Shown here: positions 25,771 to 37,709 of the stretch, piece after piece | How positions within the stretch are numbered: position 1 is the first letter of the stretch | Layout: each line of letters opens with the position of its first letter | Assembly (NCBI RefSeq): GCF_038235435.1 | Contig: NZ_CP151275.1 | Location: forward strand, 4,278,001-4,342,000 | Source of the DNA: Niveibacterium sp. SC-1 | Lineage (GTDB): Bacteria > Pseudomonadota > Gammaproteobacteria > Burkholderiales > Rhodocyclaceae | DNA length: 64,000 nucleotides | Reading direction: 5' to 3' | The notes under the pieces: model-generated | Seen by the model: only the letters and a program-made list of their open reading frames with translations | Database searches by the model: none | What the model was told of the DNA's origin: nothing | Made by a program: the position numbers and the translations under genes

Positions 25771-25774
<4 letters not shown>
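25265..25774 (+). CDS. Exported cupin-domain protein
   Basis: A 169-residue single-domain cupin with a signal peptide ([19 protein letters not shown]). The metal-binding motif [12 protein letters not shown] and the second motif [10 protein letters not shown] place a metal at the barrel centre. In this type, cupins are often fused or next to carboxymuconolactone decarboxylase-like proteins, as here. The ATG at 25265 gives the signal peptide directly. Its stop overlaps the next GTG. It probably acts in the periplasm on an unknown organic acid or phenol. Confidence 0.85.
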
Positions 25775-27527
<1,753 letters not shown>

Positions 27528-27747
27528 GCTCGGTTCGGGCCGACGCTTCCCGTACGCGCTGACAGGGGCACCGTGCGGCGCACCTGGCATGCGTCCGCAC
27601 GGAGGGGGACAGCCCGGAGTTGCGCTTTGGGCTCCCTGCACTTCGCTCTGGCTGGCCCTCGCCTCCCCATCGAGCGTCCGCTTTGGGGCGCCGAACTCAG
27701 CGCGGCGCGCTTGGGCTTCGCTCGATGTCGGCCACGGCGTCCGCGTT

Positions 27748-28353
27748 CTACGCGCCGTCCACCAGCCGCTGGATAGTGGCCCCCATCCACTGCTTCAATG
27801 CGTCGGTGTCGCCGAGGTCGTCGCGGAGCACGCGAAGCCGCGCGGAGATTCCGAGGACGAAGATGTCGACGGCGCGGGCACGCGCAGTGGCCTCGTCGTC
27901 AGTCATGCCGTAGCGGAGCAACTGCTGCCGGAAGGGTTCCAGGGACTCTTCGTCGAGGAACTTCGCCAGGGTCGCTGCCGCTTCGCGGCGTTCGCCCGCG
28001 GCGCGCAGCAGCACGAGGAGCGGATCCTGCCCTTCCATCGTCGTCCACCGGGTGACGATGCCCTCCGCCAGCCGACGCCCGATGGACTCGCGGGGGCTGT
28101 GGGACAGCGCATCGAGTTTCAGATGAACCTCGGTCGCCGCCACAAAAAGCCCGTCCTTGCCGCCGAAGTATCGGGTGATGAGATTGGGTGACACGTTCGC
28201 CGCCATGGCGATGTCGCGGACCTTGGCCCCGGCGAACCCGACCCGGGCGAACTCGTGTCGTGCCGCAGCAAGAATGCGCTCGCGGGTTCGCGCAGCGTCC
28301 TTCGGTCGTGCAGTTTTGGTTTCCACGCTAGCCCTATCGCCGTTTTCGGCCAT
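27748..28353 (-). CDS. TetR-family repressor next to an epoxide hydrolase gene
   Basis: A 201-residue regulator with an N-terminal TetR helix-turn-helix (RILAAARHEFARVGFAGAKV, then IAMAANVSPNLITRYFGGKD) and an all-helical ligand domain. I use the ATG at 28353; longer versions would start inside the operator region. It is divergent from the epoxide hydrolase, and two palindromes lie between the genes, so autoregulation and control of the hydrolase are likely. Confidence 0.9.
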   Translation of the reverse strand: MAENGDRASVETKTARPKDAARTRERILAAARHEFARVGFAGAKVRDIAMAANVSPNLITRYFGGKDGLFVAATEVHLKLDALSHSPRESIGRRLAEGIVTRWTTMEGQDPLLVLLRAAGERREAAATLAKFLDEESLEPFRQQLLRYGMTDDEATARARAVDIFVLGISARLRVLRDDLGDTDALKQWMGATIQRLVDGA

Positions 28354-28373
28354 GGTACGCGCGAACGCGAAAA

Positions 28374-28391
28374 TGTGTATTGCCATACACA
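28374..28391. promoter_or_regulatory. TetR operator 1
   Basis: Perfect palindrome TGTGTAT-TGCC-ATACACA in the divergent gap between the tetR and epoxide hydrolase genes. Confidence 0.7.
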
Positions 28392-28398
28392 CAGCGCG

Positions 28399-28416
28399 TG
28401 TGTATGGTTGTACACA
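28399..28416. promoter_or_regulatory. TetR operator 2, overlapping the hydrolase start
   Basis: Palindrome TGTGTA-TGGTTG-TACACA, 7 bp after operator 1. Its last base is the A of the presumed hydrolase start codon, leaving no room for a ribosome binding site. Confidence 0.65.
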
Positions 28417-29498
28417 TGACACTTCCTCTATACCCCATCCCTGACGCCGACCTTGACGATCTGCACGGACGGCTCGCGGCGACGCGACGGCCAGGACTCC
28501 CGCGGGGCGTCGGTTGGGAGCGCGGAACCGATGCCGACTTCCTCGCCAGTCTGCTTGAGTCCTGGCGTCATCGTTACGACTGGCGAACGCACGAGGCCCG
28601 CATCCTCAACTTCCCCTGGGAGTCGGCTGGCGAAGGCGAGCGTGCGCTTCGCGTCGTGCATCAACGCGCGGCCCGTGCCGACGCTCCGGTCGTGGTCCTG
28701 CTGCACGGGTGGCCCGACTCGGTGCTTCGGTTCGAGCGCGTGCTAGCTCGGCTCGATGACGTGCACGTCGTCGTACCGGCGCTGCCTGGCTTCCCGTTCG
28801 CCTACCCGCTGACGAAGCCAGGAATGACGAGCGTTGTCATGGCATCGCTCGTCGCCGACGCGCTGCAGTCGCTCGGGCACGAGCGTTACGTGGTCTCGGC
28901 CGGCGACTTCGGGGCCGACGTCGCGGAACAGCTCGCCGTCATGCATCCGGACCGGATCGCGGCGCTGCATCTGACGAACATCTCGCCATTGCACGCGGTG
29001 TTCGCAGACCGGTCGACGCTGGACCAGGAGGCGCTCCGCTATCTCGATTCAGCCGCGGTCTGGCAACGCAAGGAGGGCGCGTACATCGCGCAGCAGGCGA
29101 CGAAGCCTCATTCCCTCGCGCCTGCTCTCATGGACTCACCCGCAGGTCTTGCCGCGTGGCTCGTCGAGAAGCTGCAGGGCTGGTCGGACACCCCGTTCTC
29201 CGAGGACGATCTGCTGACCTGGATCAGCGCCTACTGGTTCACGGGGACGATCGGGACATCCTTCGCACCCTACGTCGAGTTCGCGCCGCCACCGCCGTAT
29301 GTGCAGACGCCCACCGTGCTCAGCGCGTTTGCGCACGACATCAAGCTCGCGCCACGCGCCTTCGCGTCGCGCTTCGTCAACATCCAGGAGTTCATCGAGC
29401 ACGCGAACGGTGGGCACTTCGCCGCGTGGGAGCAGCCGGACCAGTATGTGGAGGACCTGCGCCGGGCGATCGCGTTGGCGCATCGGTCGCTGGCGTGA
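28416..29498 (+). CDS. Epoxide hydrolase (alpha/beta hydrolase with EHN domain)
   Basis: A 360-residue enzyme that opens epoxides to diols. The N-terminal EHN region (DLDDLHGRLAATRRPGLPRG with the following WRHRYDWR) precedes the alpha/beta core with the oxyanion motif LLHGWPDS, the nucleophile in SAGDFGADVAEQL and the catalytic His in GGHFAAWEQP. The ATG at 28416 overlaps operator 2 with no Shine-Dalgarno, so the mRNA may be leaderless, or the upstream ATG at 28404 is used. It is controlled by the divergent TetR. The juvenile-hormone or microsomal-type epoxide hydrolase branch fits. Confidence 0.92.
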   Translation: MTLPLYPIPDADLDDLHGRLAATRRPGLPRGVGWERGTDADFLASLLESWRHRYDWRTHEARILNFPWESAGEGERALRVVHQRAARADAPVVVLLHGWPDSVLRFERVLARLDDVHVVVPALPGFPFAYPLTKPGMTSVVMASLVADALQSLGHERYVVSAGDFGADVAEQLAVMHPDRIAALHLTNISPLHAVFADRSTLDQEALRYLDSAAVWQRKEGAYIAQQATKPHSLAPALMDSPAGLAAWLVEKLQGWSDTPFSEDDLLTWISAYWFTGTIGTSFAPYVEFAPPPPYVQTPTVLSAFAHDIKLAPRAFASRFVNIQEFIEHANGGHFAAWEQPDQYVEDLRRAIALAHRSLA

Positions 29499-29733
29499 TC
29501 ATCGTCAGCTTCGCGAAGACGTCTTGGGTGGCGTCGTTCGTCTCGCGCGTCACCGACACGTCGCTCGAAGTGATTCAAATGTGCGATTGGCAGGCGTCGA
29601 CGAGTCCCTCCTGGCGGTAGTCGGCATCGCATCGGAACGGTTTCAACGGGCCGCGCGCTGCAGCGAAGCGCCCGGGCTTTCGCGGCGGCCGGCTGGCTCC
29701 AGGGCCCCACGGGCTCGGGATGCGGCCGCGCGC

Positions 29734-29762
29734 TTGACGGATTAGGACGCCCGCCCTAATAC
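29734..29762 (+). promoter_or_regulatory. Promoter of the second tetR gene with built-in operator
   Basis: TTGACG (29734-29739) and TAATAC (29757-29762) are 17 bases apart, close to consensus. A near-palindrome ATTAGGACGCCCGCCCTAAT covers 29741-29760, exactly in the spacer and across the -10 box. Confidence 0.7.
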
Positions 29763-29770
29763 TCCACGAC

Positions 29771-29790
29771 ATTAGGACAAACGCCCTAGA
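29771..29790 (+). promoter_or_regulatory. Second operator copy
   Basis: ATTAGGACAAACGCCCTAGA, a weaker copy of the operator, centred 30 bp further on and just before the ribosome binding site. Together with the first it suggests tandem binding by the TetR protein encoded next. Confidence 0.6.
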
Positions 29791-29806
29791 CCCCGGGAGT
29801 CCCGCC

Positions 29807-30394
29807 ATGGAGACACGCGAGCGCATCGTCGGAGCCGCGGACCGGCTCTTCTACGAGCAAGGCTACGAACATACCTCCTTCGCCCATATCGCCGAGGCGG
29901 TCGGCATCTCGCGGGGCAACTTCTACCACCACTTCAAGACCAAGGACGAGATCCTCGACGCGGTGATCGCGACGCGGCAGGAGCGCACGCGCGAGATGCT
30001 CGCCGCCTGGGCGGCCGAGGGCGATTCACCCGGCGCCCGCATCCGTTGCTTCATCCAGATCCTGATCCACAACCTCGCCGACATCCGGCTCTACGGTTGC
30101 CCGGTCGGCAGCCTCGCGACGGAACTCACCAAGCTTGGCCATGCGGCGCGTGGCGAGGCGAATGCGGTCTTCTCCCTCTTCCGCGACTGGCTCCGCGATC
30201 AATTCCGCGAGATGGGATGCGGCAAGGCATCGGACGCACTGGCCATGCACCTGCTCGGCCGCAGCCAGGGGGTGGCTACGCTCGCCAGCACCTTCCGGGA
30301 CGACGCCTTCGTGCGCAGCGAGGTACGCCAGATGCTGGCCTGGCTGGACACGCTCGCGCCGCAACCGGCGCCGCGTCCGCGCCGGAAGCGCTAA
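29807..30394 (+). CDS. TetR-family regulator
   Basis: A 195-residue regulator with the N-terminal helix-turn-helix RERIVGAADRLFYEQGYEHT and IAEAVGISRGNFYHHFKTKD, then a ligand domain with Cys residues (GCPVGSL, EMGCGKA). The start follows GGGAG. Two operator copies lie in its promoter, so it represses itself. It may also control the following yciI-like and tag genes, read from the same promoter region, though a 42-bp gap leaves room for another start. Confidence 0.92.
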   Translation: METRERIVGAADRLFYEQGYEHTSFAHIAEAVGISRGNFYHHFKTKDEILDAVIATRQERTREMLAAWAAEGDSPGARIRCFIQILIHNLADIRLYGCPVGSLATELTKLGHAARGEANAVFSLFRDWLRDQFREMGCGKASDALAMHLLGRSQGVATLASTFRDDAFVRSEVRQMLAWLDTLAPQPAPRPRRKR

Positions 30395-30436
30395 GACGCC
30401 CGGTTGCTCAGACTGACTCCGCCCCAAGGGGAATCC

Positions 30437-30733
30437 ATGTTCGTCGTACTACTGAGATTCGCAGCACACAAGGACCAGGCCCCGCAGCACATGTCGGCGC
30501 ACAACGCCTGGCTGCGCCAGGGTTTCGACGAGGGCGTCTTCCTGCTTGCGGGCAGTCTTGCGCCCGGCGCGGGCGGCGCGATTCTCGCCGCGCACTGCAG
30601 CGCGGAGGCGCTTGAGGCGCGCATCGCCCAGGATCCCTTCGTGGTGGCCGGCGTCGTCGCCCCCGAGGTCGTCGCGATCACCCCGGGACGCACCGATCCG
30701 CGCCTCGCCTTCCTCGCGCAGGCCAGCGCATGA
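30437..30733 (+). CDS. YciI-like protein
   Basis: A 98-residue protein of the YciI family (dimeric alpha-beta barrel), beginning FVVLLRFAAHKDQAPQHMSA with the conserved His near residue 16 and the Asp in AQDPFVVAGVV. The ATG at 30437 follows AAGGGGA. Function in the family is poorly known; hydrolase-like roles have been suggested. Its stop overlaps the tag start by 4 bp. Confidence 0.85.
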   Translation: MFVVLLRFAAHKDQAPQHMSAHNAWLRQGFDEGVFLLAGSLAPGAGGAILAAHCSAEALEARIAQDPFVVAGVVAPEVVAITPGRTDPRLAFLAQASA

Positions 30734-31338
30734 GCGCCACGACACTCCCCGGCCCCGACGGCCGGCCGCGCTGTCGCTGGTGCGCCGCGGCGCCCGAGTT
30801 CCTCGACTACCACGACCACGAGTGGGGCCGGCCCGTCGGCGACGACCTGCGGCTCTTCGAGAAGCTCTGCCTCGAAGGCTTCCAGTCAGGACTGAGCTGG
30901 CGGACCATCCTCGCCAAGCGCGAGAACTTCTGCGCCGCCTTCCACGGCTTCGAGTTCGTCCGCATCGCCCGCTACACCGACACGGACGTGGCGCGCCTGC
31001 TCGCCGATGCGGGCATCGTGCGCCACCGCGGCAAGATCGAGGCGGTCATCAACAACGCCGCGCGGGCGCAGGAGATGGTCGCGCGCGAGGGCTCGATCGC
31101 GGCTTTCGTCTGGCGCTACGAGCCTGCGCCCGCAGAGGCTGCGCTGGCGCAGACGCAATCGGTGTCGGCCGCCTCCGTCGCGCTCTCGAAGGAACTCAAG
31201 AAGCGCGGCTGGAAGTTCGTTGGCCCGACCACCGTCTACGCCTTCATGCAGGCCATGGGTCTGATCAACGACCATGCGGAAGGCTGCGTGACGCGTACGC
31301 AAGTCGACAAGGCGCGCGCCGCGTTCCGCAGACCCTAG
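30730..31338 (+). CDS. tag: DNA-3-methyladenine glycosylase I
   Basis: Removes N3-methyladenine from alkylated DNA in base-excision repair. The 202-residue protein has the Zn-binding start RCRWCAAAPEFLDYHDHEWG, the substrate-pocket SGLSWRTILAKRENF, and the C-terminal VGPTTVYAFMQAMGLINDH with the conserved Cys in AEGC. It overlaps the YciI gene at ATGA and is followed 7 bp on by a bidirectional terminator. Assignment is secure. Confidence 0.95.
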   Translation: MSATTLPGPDGRPRCRWCAAAPEFLDYHDHEWGRPVGDDLRLFEKLCLEGFQSGLSWRTILAKRENFCAAFHGFEFVRIARYTDTDVARLLADAGIVRHRGKIEAVINNAARAQEMVAREGSIAAFVWRYEPAPAEAALAQTQSVSAASVALSKELKKRGWKFVGPTTVYAFMQAMGLINDHAEGCVTRTQVDKARAAFRRP

Positions 31339-31345
31339 ATCCGAA

Positions 31346-31377
31346 CGAAAAAACGGCGCCCGCGGGCGCCGTTTTCG
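31346..31377. terminator. Bidirectional rho-independent terminator between tag and ybiT
   Basis: The stem ACGGCGCC..GGCGCCGT is flanked by A-rich and T-rich tracts on either side, so it can stop transcription from both convergent genes. Confidence 0.9.
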
Positions 31378-31396
31378 TAGCTGAATTGGGCCGGGC

Positions 31397-33016
<1,620 letters not shown>

Positions 33017-33229
33017 GTGGGGATTCCTTTGGGTATTTCCGTGGCCGGGCCCGGTCCGGGGCTTTGGGGGCAGGCGGGTTAGAGCAAGAACCTCGCCGCG
33101 GGCCGACCGAGAGCTTGAGTAAACCCGTTATTGTACCTTGGGGCGGTGACACGCCATCGCACCCCCAAACGCCCCCTCAGGGACACGTACAATCACGGTC
33201 TTCGCGAGCCCCCTTTCCCGCCCCCGCCC

Positions 33230-34045
33230 ATGACCTTCCGCGACAAGCTTGCTGCCGCCTGGCAGCGCAACGATTCCCTGCTCTGCGTCGGCCTCGACCC
33301 CGACCTTGCCAAGATCCCGGTCCATCTGCGCGGCCGCCCCGATGCCGTCTTCGAGTTCTGCCGCGCGATCGTCGATGCCACGGCCGGGTTCGCCTGCGCG
33401 TTCAAGCCACAGATTGCCTACTTCGCCGCCCTGCGCGCCGAAGAACAGCTCGAAGCCCTGATCGCCTATATCCACGAGCAGCATCCGCAGGTGCCGGTGA
33501 TCCTGGACGCGAAGCGCGGCGACATCGGCGCCACCGCCCAGCAGTACGCCCGTGAGGCCTTCGAGCGCTACCGAGCCGACGCGCTCACGGTGAATCCCTA
33601 CATGGGCTTCGACTCGGTCGAGCCTTACCTGGAGTTCCCGGACAAGGGCCTGATCGTGCTCTGTCGCACCTCCAACCCAGGCGGTTCCGACCTGCAGAAT
33701 CTCGCGGTCGAGGGCGGTCGCAAGCTCTATCAACACGTTGCCGAACTGGTGGCGGGCCGCTGGAACCGCAACGGCCAGAACGCGCTGGTGGTGGGTGCGA
33801 CCTTCCCGCAGGAGCTGGCGGACGTGCGCAGCATCGTCGGCGACCTGCCCCTGCTGGTGCCCGGCATCGGCGCCCAGGGCGGCGACGTGGAGGCCACGGT
33901 CAAGGCGGGGCGCACCGCGGCCGGCACGGGCCTGATGATCTCCTCTTCCCGCGCGATCCTCTACGCCTCGGGCGGCGAGGACTTTGCCGAGGCTGCCGGC
34001 AAGGTGGCGAGCGCCACCCGCGACGAGATCCGTCGCTGGGCCTGA
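33230..34045 (+). CDS. pyrF: Orotidine 5'-phosphate decarboxylase
   Basis: Last step of UMP synthesis. The 271-residue protein belongs to the larger bacterial type with the catalytic [18 protein letters not shown] motif, LCVGLDPD near the start and the phosphate-binding [11 protein letters not shown] with [10 protein letters not shown] place the start at the ATG 33230 ([13 protein letters not shown]), matching the family's N-terminus. It is divergent from ybiT. Confidence 0.95.
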   Translation: MTFRDKLAAAWQRNDSLLCVGLDPDLAKIPVHLRGRPDAVFEFCRAIVDATAGFACAFKPQIAYFAALRAEEQLEALIAYIHEQHPQVPVILDAKRGDIGATAQQYAREAFERYRADALTVNPYMGFDSVEPYLEFPDKGLIVLCRTSNPGGSDLQNLAVEGGRKLYQHVAELVAGRWNRNGQNALVVGATFPQELADVRSIVGDLPLLVPGIGAQGGDVEATVKAGRTAAGTGLMISSSRAILYASGGEDFAEAAGKVASATRDEIRRWA

Positions 34046-34198
34046 ACCCGCTCGCCGCCGCCCGGCGGCGGCAGGCTTGATGATTCCGTCATCCGGGGCG
34101 ATGCTTGGCGAGCCTGCCCATCGCCCGGCGGTGGGCTTCAACACGCCTGATTCACCACGCCCGACTCACCGCGTCTGCACTCACCGAGGATCACCCGC

Positions 34199-35092
34199 GT
34201 GAAGATCCAGACCTTGTCCCGCGCCCTGCGCGCCTGGGCGCTAGGCTGCGCCCTGCTGGCAGGCGCCCCCGCGCTGGCGGCCGACACTGCGCCGCTGCAG
34301 GTCGTCTACCCCAACCTCAACGGCAACGGCACGGCCAACCTCGGCTACCGCGTGCTGAAACTTGCGCTGGAAAAATCCGGGCAGGCCTACGACCTGAGCG
34401 TGGACCCGCGCCCCGCCAACGATGAACGGGCGCGGTTGCTCCTGCAGGCGGGCGAGATCAGCACCGCGGACTTCGGCTCGGGTGCCGACTTCGAGAAGCG
34501 CTTTGCCGCGATCTACTTCCCGATCGACCAGGGCTTGCTGGGCTACCGGCTCTTCATCATCCACCGCGACGACGCGCCGCGTTTCGCCCAGGTGCAGTCC
34601 CTGGAGGATCTGCAGCGTTTCGCGGCCGGCCAGGGCCTGGGCTGGTCGAACAACCAGATCATGTCGGCGGCCGGGCTGGAGGTCGTGACGGGGCCGACAC
34701 TGGAGAGCCTCTTCCCGATGCTGGAAGCGCGCCGCTTCGACTTCCTGCCGCTGGGCCTCAACGAGGTCTACGGCTTCCAGGAGCAGTACCGCAAGCTCGC
34801 GCCCTCCAGCCTGGTCGAAACGCACCTGGTGCTGATCTACCCCTTCGCCCGCCTTTTCTACGTCCGCCAGGGCGACACCGCGCTGCGCAAGGCGGTGGAG
34901 GACGGGCTGCGCAAGGCCTTTGACGACAGCAGCTTCCAGCACCTGCTCAACAACGATCCGGCGATCCGCGCCGCGGTCCTGCAGGCCAATCTGCGCTCGC
35001 GGGTGCAGATCCGCATCGGCAATCCCACGCTGACCAAGGCCTTCCGCGCGATTCCCCCGCGCTACTTCTTCGACCTGCGCGCCTTCAAGTAG
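34199..35092 (+). CDS. Orphan periplasmic solute-binding-like protein
   Basis: A 297-residue exported protein with a signal peptide (MKIQTLSRALRAWALGCALL, cleavage near ALA-AD) and a family-3 binding-protein fold (VVYPNLNGNGTANLGYRVLK, LGYRLFIIHRDDA, EVYGFQEQYRKLAPSSLVE). The start is a GTG at 34199 with GAGG upstream. No permease or ATPase is next to it, so it may feed a remote transporter or serve as a sensor. Ligand unknown. Confidence 0.82.
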   Translation: MKIQTLSRALRAWALGCALLAGAPALAADTAPLQVVYPNLNGNGTANLGYRVLKLALEKSGQAYDLSVDPRPANDERARLLLQAGEISTADFGSGADFEKRFAAIYFPIDQGLLGYRLFIIHRDDAPRFAQVQSLEDLQRFAAGQGLGWSNNQIMSAAGLEVVTGPTLESLFPMLEARRFDFLPLGLNEVYGFQEQYRKLAPSSLVETHLVLIYPFARLFYVRQGDTALRKAVEDGLRKAFDDSSFQHLLNNDPAIRAAVLQANLRSRVQIRIGNPTLTKAFRAIPPRYFFDLRAFK

Positions 35093-35152
35093 GCGGCGCG
35101 GCACGACAAGCGCCACGCCGCGATCAACCCAACTGAGCTTGCGCTGCCAGAC

Positions 35153-36571
35153 CTAGCGCGCGGCCGAGGGCGCAACCCGGGTCGCCGCACTCCGGCGACG
35201 CATCTTCACGAAGGCATAGCCCAGGCCGAGAATCAGGAACCAGGCGGGCGTCACGAAAAGCGCGATCCGCGTGTCCTCTTGCAGGGTCAGCAGGCCCAGG
35301 ACGAAAACGAAGAAGGCCAGACAGGCCCAGCACATCGCGACGCCCCCGGGCATCTTGAAATGCGACGCGGCATGCAGCTGCGGCCGCTTCTTCCGGTAGG
35401 CGATGTACGAGAGCAGGATGATCGACCAGACGAACATGAAGCAGATCGCCGAGATCGTCGTCACCAGCGTGAAGGCCTCCATCAGGTTCGGCACCGCGTA
35501 GATCAGCGCCACGCCGCCCAGCAAACAGGTGCAGGAGAAGAGCAGGCCGCGGGCCGGCACGGCGCTGCGCGAGAGATGCGCAAAGCCCCGCGGCGCGTCG
35601 CCTTCCTCCGCGAGGCCGAAGAGCATGCGGCTGGTCGAGAAGATGCCGCTGTTGGCCGAGGACGCCGCCGAGGTCATCACCACGAAGTTGATGATGCCCG
35701 CCGCGGCCGGCAAGCCCGCCAGCACGAAGAGTTCGACGAAGGGGCTGCGGTCGGCGCGTACCTGCGTCCAGGGCGTGACACACATGATCGTGATCAGCGC
35801 GAGCACGTAGAACATGATCACGCGGATCGGAATCGAATTGACCGCCCGCGGCAACGTCTTGTGCGGATCGCGCGTCTCGGCTGCCGTAGCGCCGACCAGC
35901 TCGATGCCGACAAAGGCGAACACGGCGATCTGGAAGCCGGCGAAGAAGCCGAGCGCGCCCTTGGGGAACATCCCGCCCTCGTTCCACAAGTGACTGAAGG
36001 CGGCTTGCGTGCCCGAGGGCGAGGTGAAGCCGCTCACGACCATGTAGACGCCGATCAGGATCAGCCCGACGATCGCCACGATCTTGATCATCGCGAACCA
36101 GAACTCCAGCTCGCCGAACATCTTCACGTTGACGAGATTCAGGCTCAGCAGGAGCAACACGCAGGCCAGCGCCGGCATCCACTGCGGTAGATGCGGGAAC
36201 CAGAACTGCATGTAGCCGGCGATCGCGACCACGTCCGCCATGCCGGTCACCACCCAGCAGAACCAGTAGGTCCAGCCGGTGAAGAAGCCGGCCCAGGGGC
36301 CGAGCAGGTCGAAGGCGAAGTCCGAAAAGGACTTGTAGGCAAGATTGGAGAGCAGCAACTCGCCCATCGCCCGCATCACGAAGAACAACATGAAGCCGAT
36401 GATCATGTAGACGAAGATGATCGACGGCCCCGCCATGCTGATCGTCTTGCCCGAGCCCATGAAGAGCCCGGTGCCGATCGCCCCGCCGATGGCGATGAGC
36501 TGGATGTGCCGGTTGCCCAGCCGGCGACGCAGATGCTCTTCTTCCGGCGCTGTCGCTACGTGTTTGTCCAT
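35153..36571 (-). CDS. cycA: Amino-acid permease, CycA/AAT family (likely D-alanine/D-serine/glycine)
   Basis: A 472-residue inner-membrane permease of the APC superfamily with 12 transmembrane segments. Near the N-terminus it has LGNRHIQLIAIGGAIGTGLF, and further on MRAMGELLLSNLAYKSFSDF and FVGIELVGATAAETRDPHKT, typical of AAT proton symporters. The overall sequence fits CycA best, but specificity within the family is hard to tell from motifs. I take the ATG at 36571; an upstream in-frame ATG lacks a ribosome site. Confidence 0.82.
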   Translation of the reverse strand: MDKHVATAPEEEHLRRRLGNRHIQLIAIGGAIGTGLFMGSGKTISMAGPSIIFVYMIIGFMLFFVMRAMGELLLSNLAYKSFSDFAFDLLGPWAGFFTGWTYWFCWVVTGMADVVAIAGYMQFWFPHLPQWMPALACVLLLLSLNLVNVKMFGELEFWFAMIKIVAIVGLILIGVYMVVSGFTSPSGTQAAFSHLWNEGGMFPKGALGFFAGFQIAVFAFVGIELVGATAAETRDPHKTLPRAVNSIPIRVIMFYVLALITIMCVTPWTQVRADRSPFVELFVLAGLPAAAGIINFVVMTSAASSANSGIFSTSRMLFGLAEEGDAPRGFAHLSRSAVPARGLLFSCTCLLGGVALIYAVPNLMEAFTLVTTISAICFMFVWSIILLSYIAYRKKRPQLHAASHFKMPGGVAMCWACLAFFVFVLGLLTLQEDTRIALFVTPAWFLILGLGYAFVKMRRRSAATRVAPSAAR

Positions 36572-36762
36572 TCTGGCCTGCCTCGATGGGGAAGACGCGG
36601 GAGACGGCTGCACGATACCGCAGCGCGCCGACCGATCAGTCGCGAAAGGGCAGCATTATTCCGCTGCGCGTCAAGCCGGCGGGACGATCTGGAACAAGAG
36701 TTGGTTCAATAGCGGGTTCAATAACGGGCCGCGCCAGCGCGCAGCCCGACCCTGCGCAGCGC

Positions 36763-37617
36763 TCAGCGCAGCTTGCCGCGCGTGGCGAGCACCGCCAGCA
36801 CGACGCCAACCGCGATCATCGGCAGCGAGAGCCACTGCCCCATCGAGAGCTGGCCGGCGAGCAGGCCGAGGAAGTCGTCCGGCTCGCGCGCGAACTCTGC
36901 GAGGAAGCGGAAGACCCCGTAGCCGATCAGGAAGGCCGCACTCACCAGGCCCGTGGGACGCGCCTTGCGCGAGAAAAGCCAGAGGATCGCGAAAAGCGCG
37001 AGGCCTTCGAGGGCGAACTGATAGAGCTGGGAGGGGTGGCGCGGCAGCATGTGGTACTGCGTGAGCCAGTCCATCAGCTGCGGATCGCCCACGGCACGCG
37101 CGGCATCCTCATGCGCCGCCTGCGGGAAGCCCATGGCCCAGGGCAGCGAGGGCGAGGTCACCCGGCCCCACAGCTCACCGTTGATGAAGTTGCCCAGGCG
37201 CCCCGCGGCCAAGCCCAGCGGGACCAGCGGCCCGACGAAATCACCGACCTGCAGAAAGCTGCGGCCGCTCTTGCGGCCAAAGAACCAGAGCGCGGCCAGC
37301 ACGCCCAGGAAGCCGCCGTGAAAGCTCATCCCGCCCTGCCAGACGTAGAGGATCTCCAGTGGATGGCCGAGGTAGTAGCTGGCCTTGTAGAAGAGCACAT
37401 AGCCCAGGCGGCCGCCCAGAACGACCCCCAGCACGCCGTAGAAGAGCAGGTCGTCCAGGTCCTTGGCCTCCCAGCCCGGAATCGGGCCCTTGCGGGCGCG
37501 GTAGCGGCCCAGGCTCACGAACAGGATGAAAGCCACCATGTACATCAGGCCGTACCAGCGCACGGACAGCGGGCCCAGCGAGAAGGCGATGGCGTTGAAC
37601 TGGGGATGGATGAGCAT
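36763..37617 (-). CDS. lgt: Prolipoprotein diacylglyceryl transferase
   Basis: Transfers a diacylglyceryl group to the lipobox cysteine of prolipoproteins, such as the cytochrome lipoprotein in this window. The 284-residue membrane protein has the signature [14 protein letters not shown], the HGGFLG motif with the essential His ([11 protein letters not shown]) and seven or so transmembrane segments. Length and motifs are normal. It is divergent from ilvD with a 92-bp gap. Confidence 0.95.
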   Translation of the reverse strand: MLIHPQFNAIAFSLGPLSVRWYGLMYMVAFILFVSLGRYRARKGPIPGWEAKDLDDLLFYGVLGVVLGGRLGYVLFYKASYYLGHPLEILYVWQGGMSFHGGFLGVLAALWFFGRKSGRSFLQVGDFVGPLVPLGLAAGRLGNFINGELWGRVTSPSLPWAMGFPQAAHEDAARAVGDPQLMDWLTQYHMLPRHPSQLYQFALEGLALFAILWLFSRKARPTGLVSAAFLIGYGVFRFLAEFAREPDDFLGLLAGQLSMGQWLSLPMIAVGVVLAVLATRGKLR

Positions 37618-37709
37618 GTCGGAGAGGCAGGTGCGCTAAAATTGACGATTCTACCGACTGCGCACGGCAAGCCCGTGACGCATAGGCGCCCGCTTCGGAG
37701 TCCTGTGAA

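Noticed and set aside
34053..34070. GC-rich hairpin after pyrF as a terminator
   Set aside because: The stem CGCCGCC/GGCGGCG has no T-run after it on either strand.
36703..36726. Two adjacent 12-bp GGTTCAATA-type direct repeats before lgt
   Set aside because: Only two short copies, with one mismatch and no symmetry; too weak to interpret as a regulatory site.
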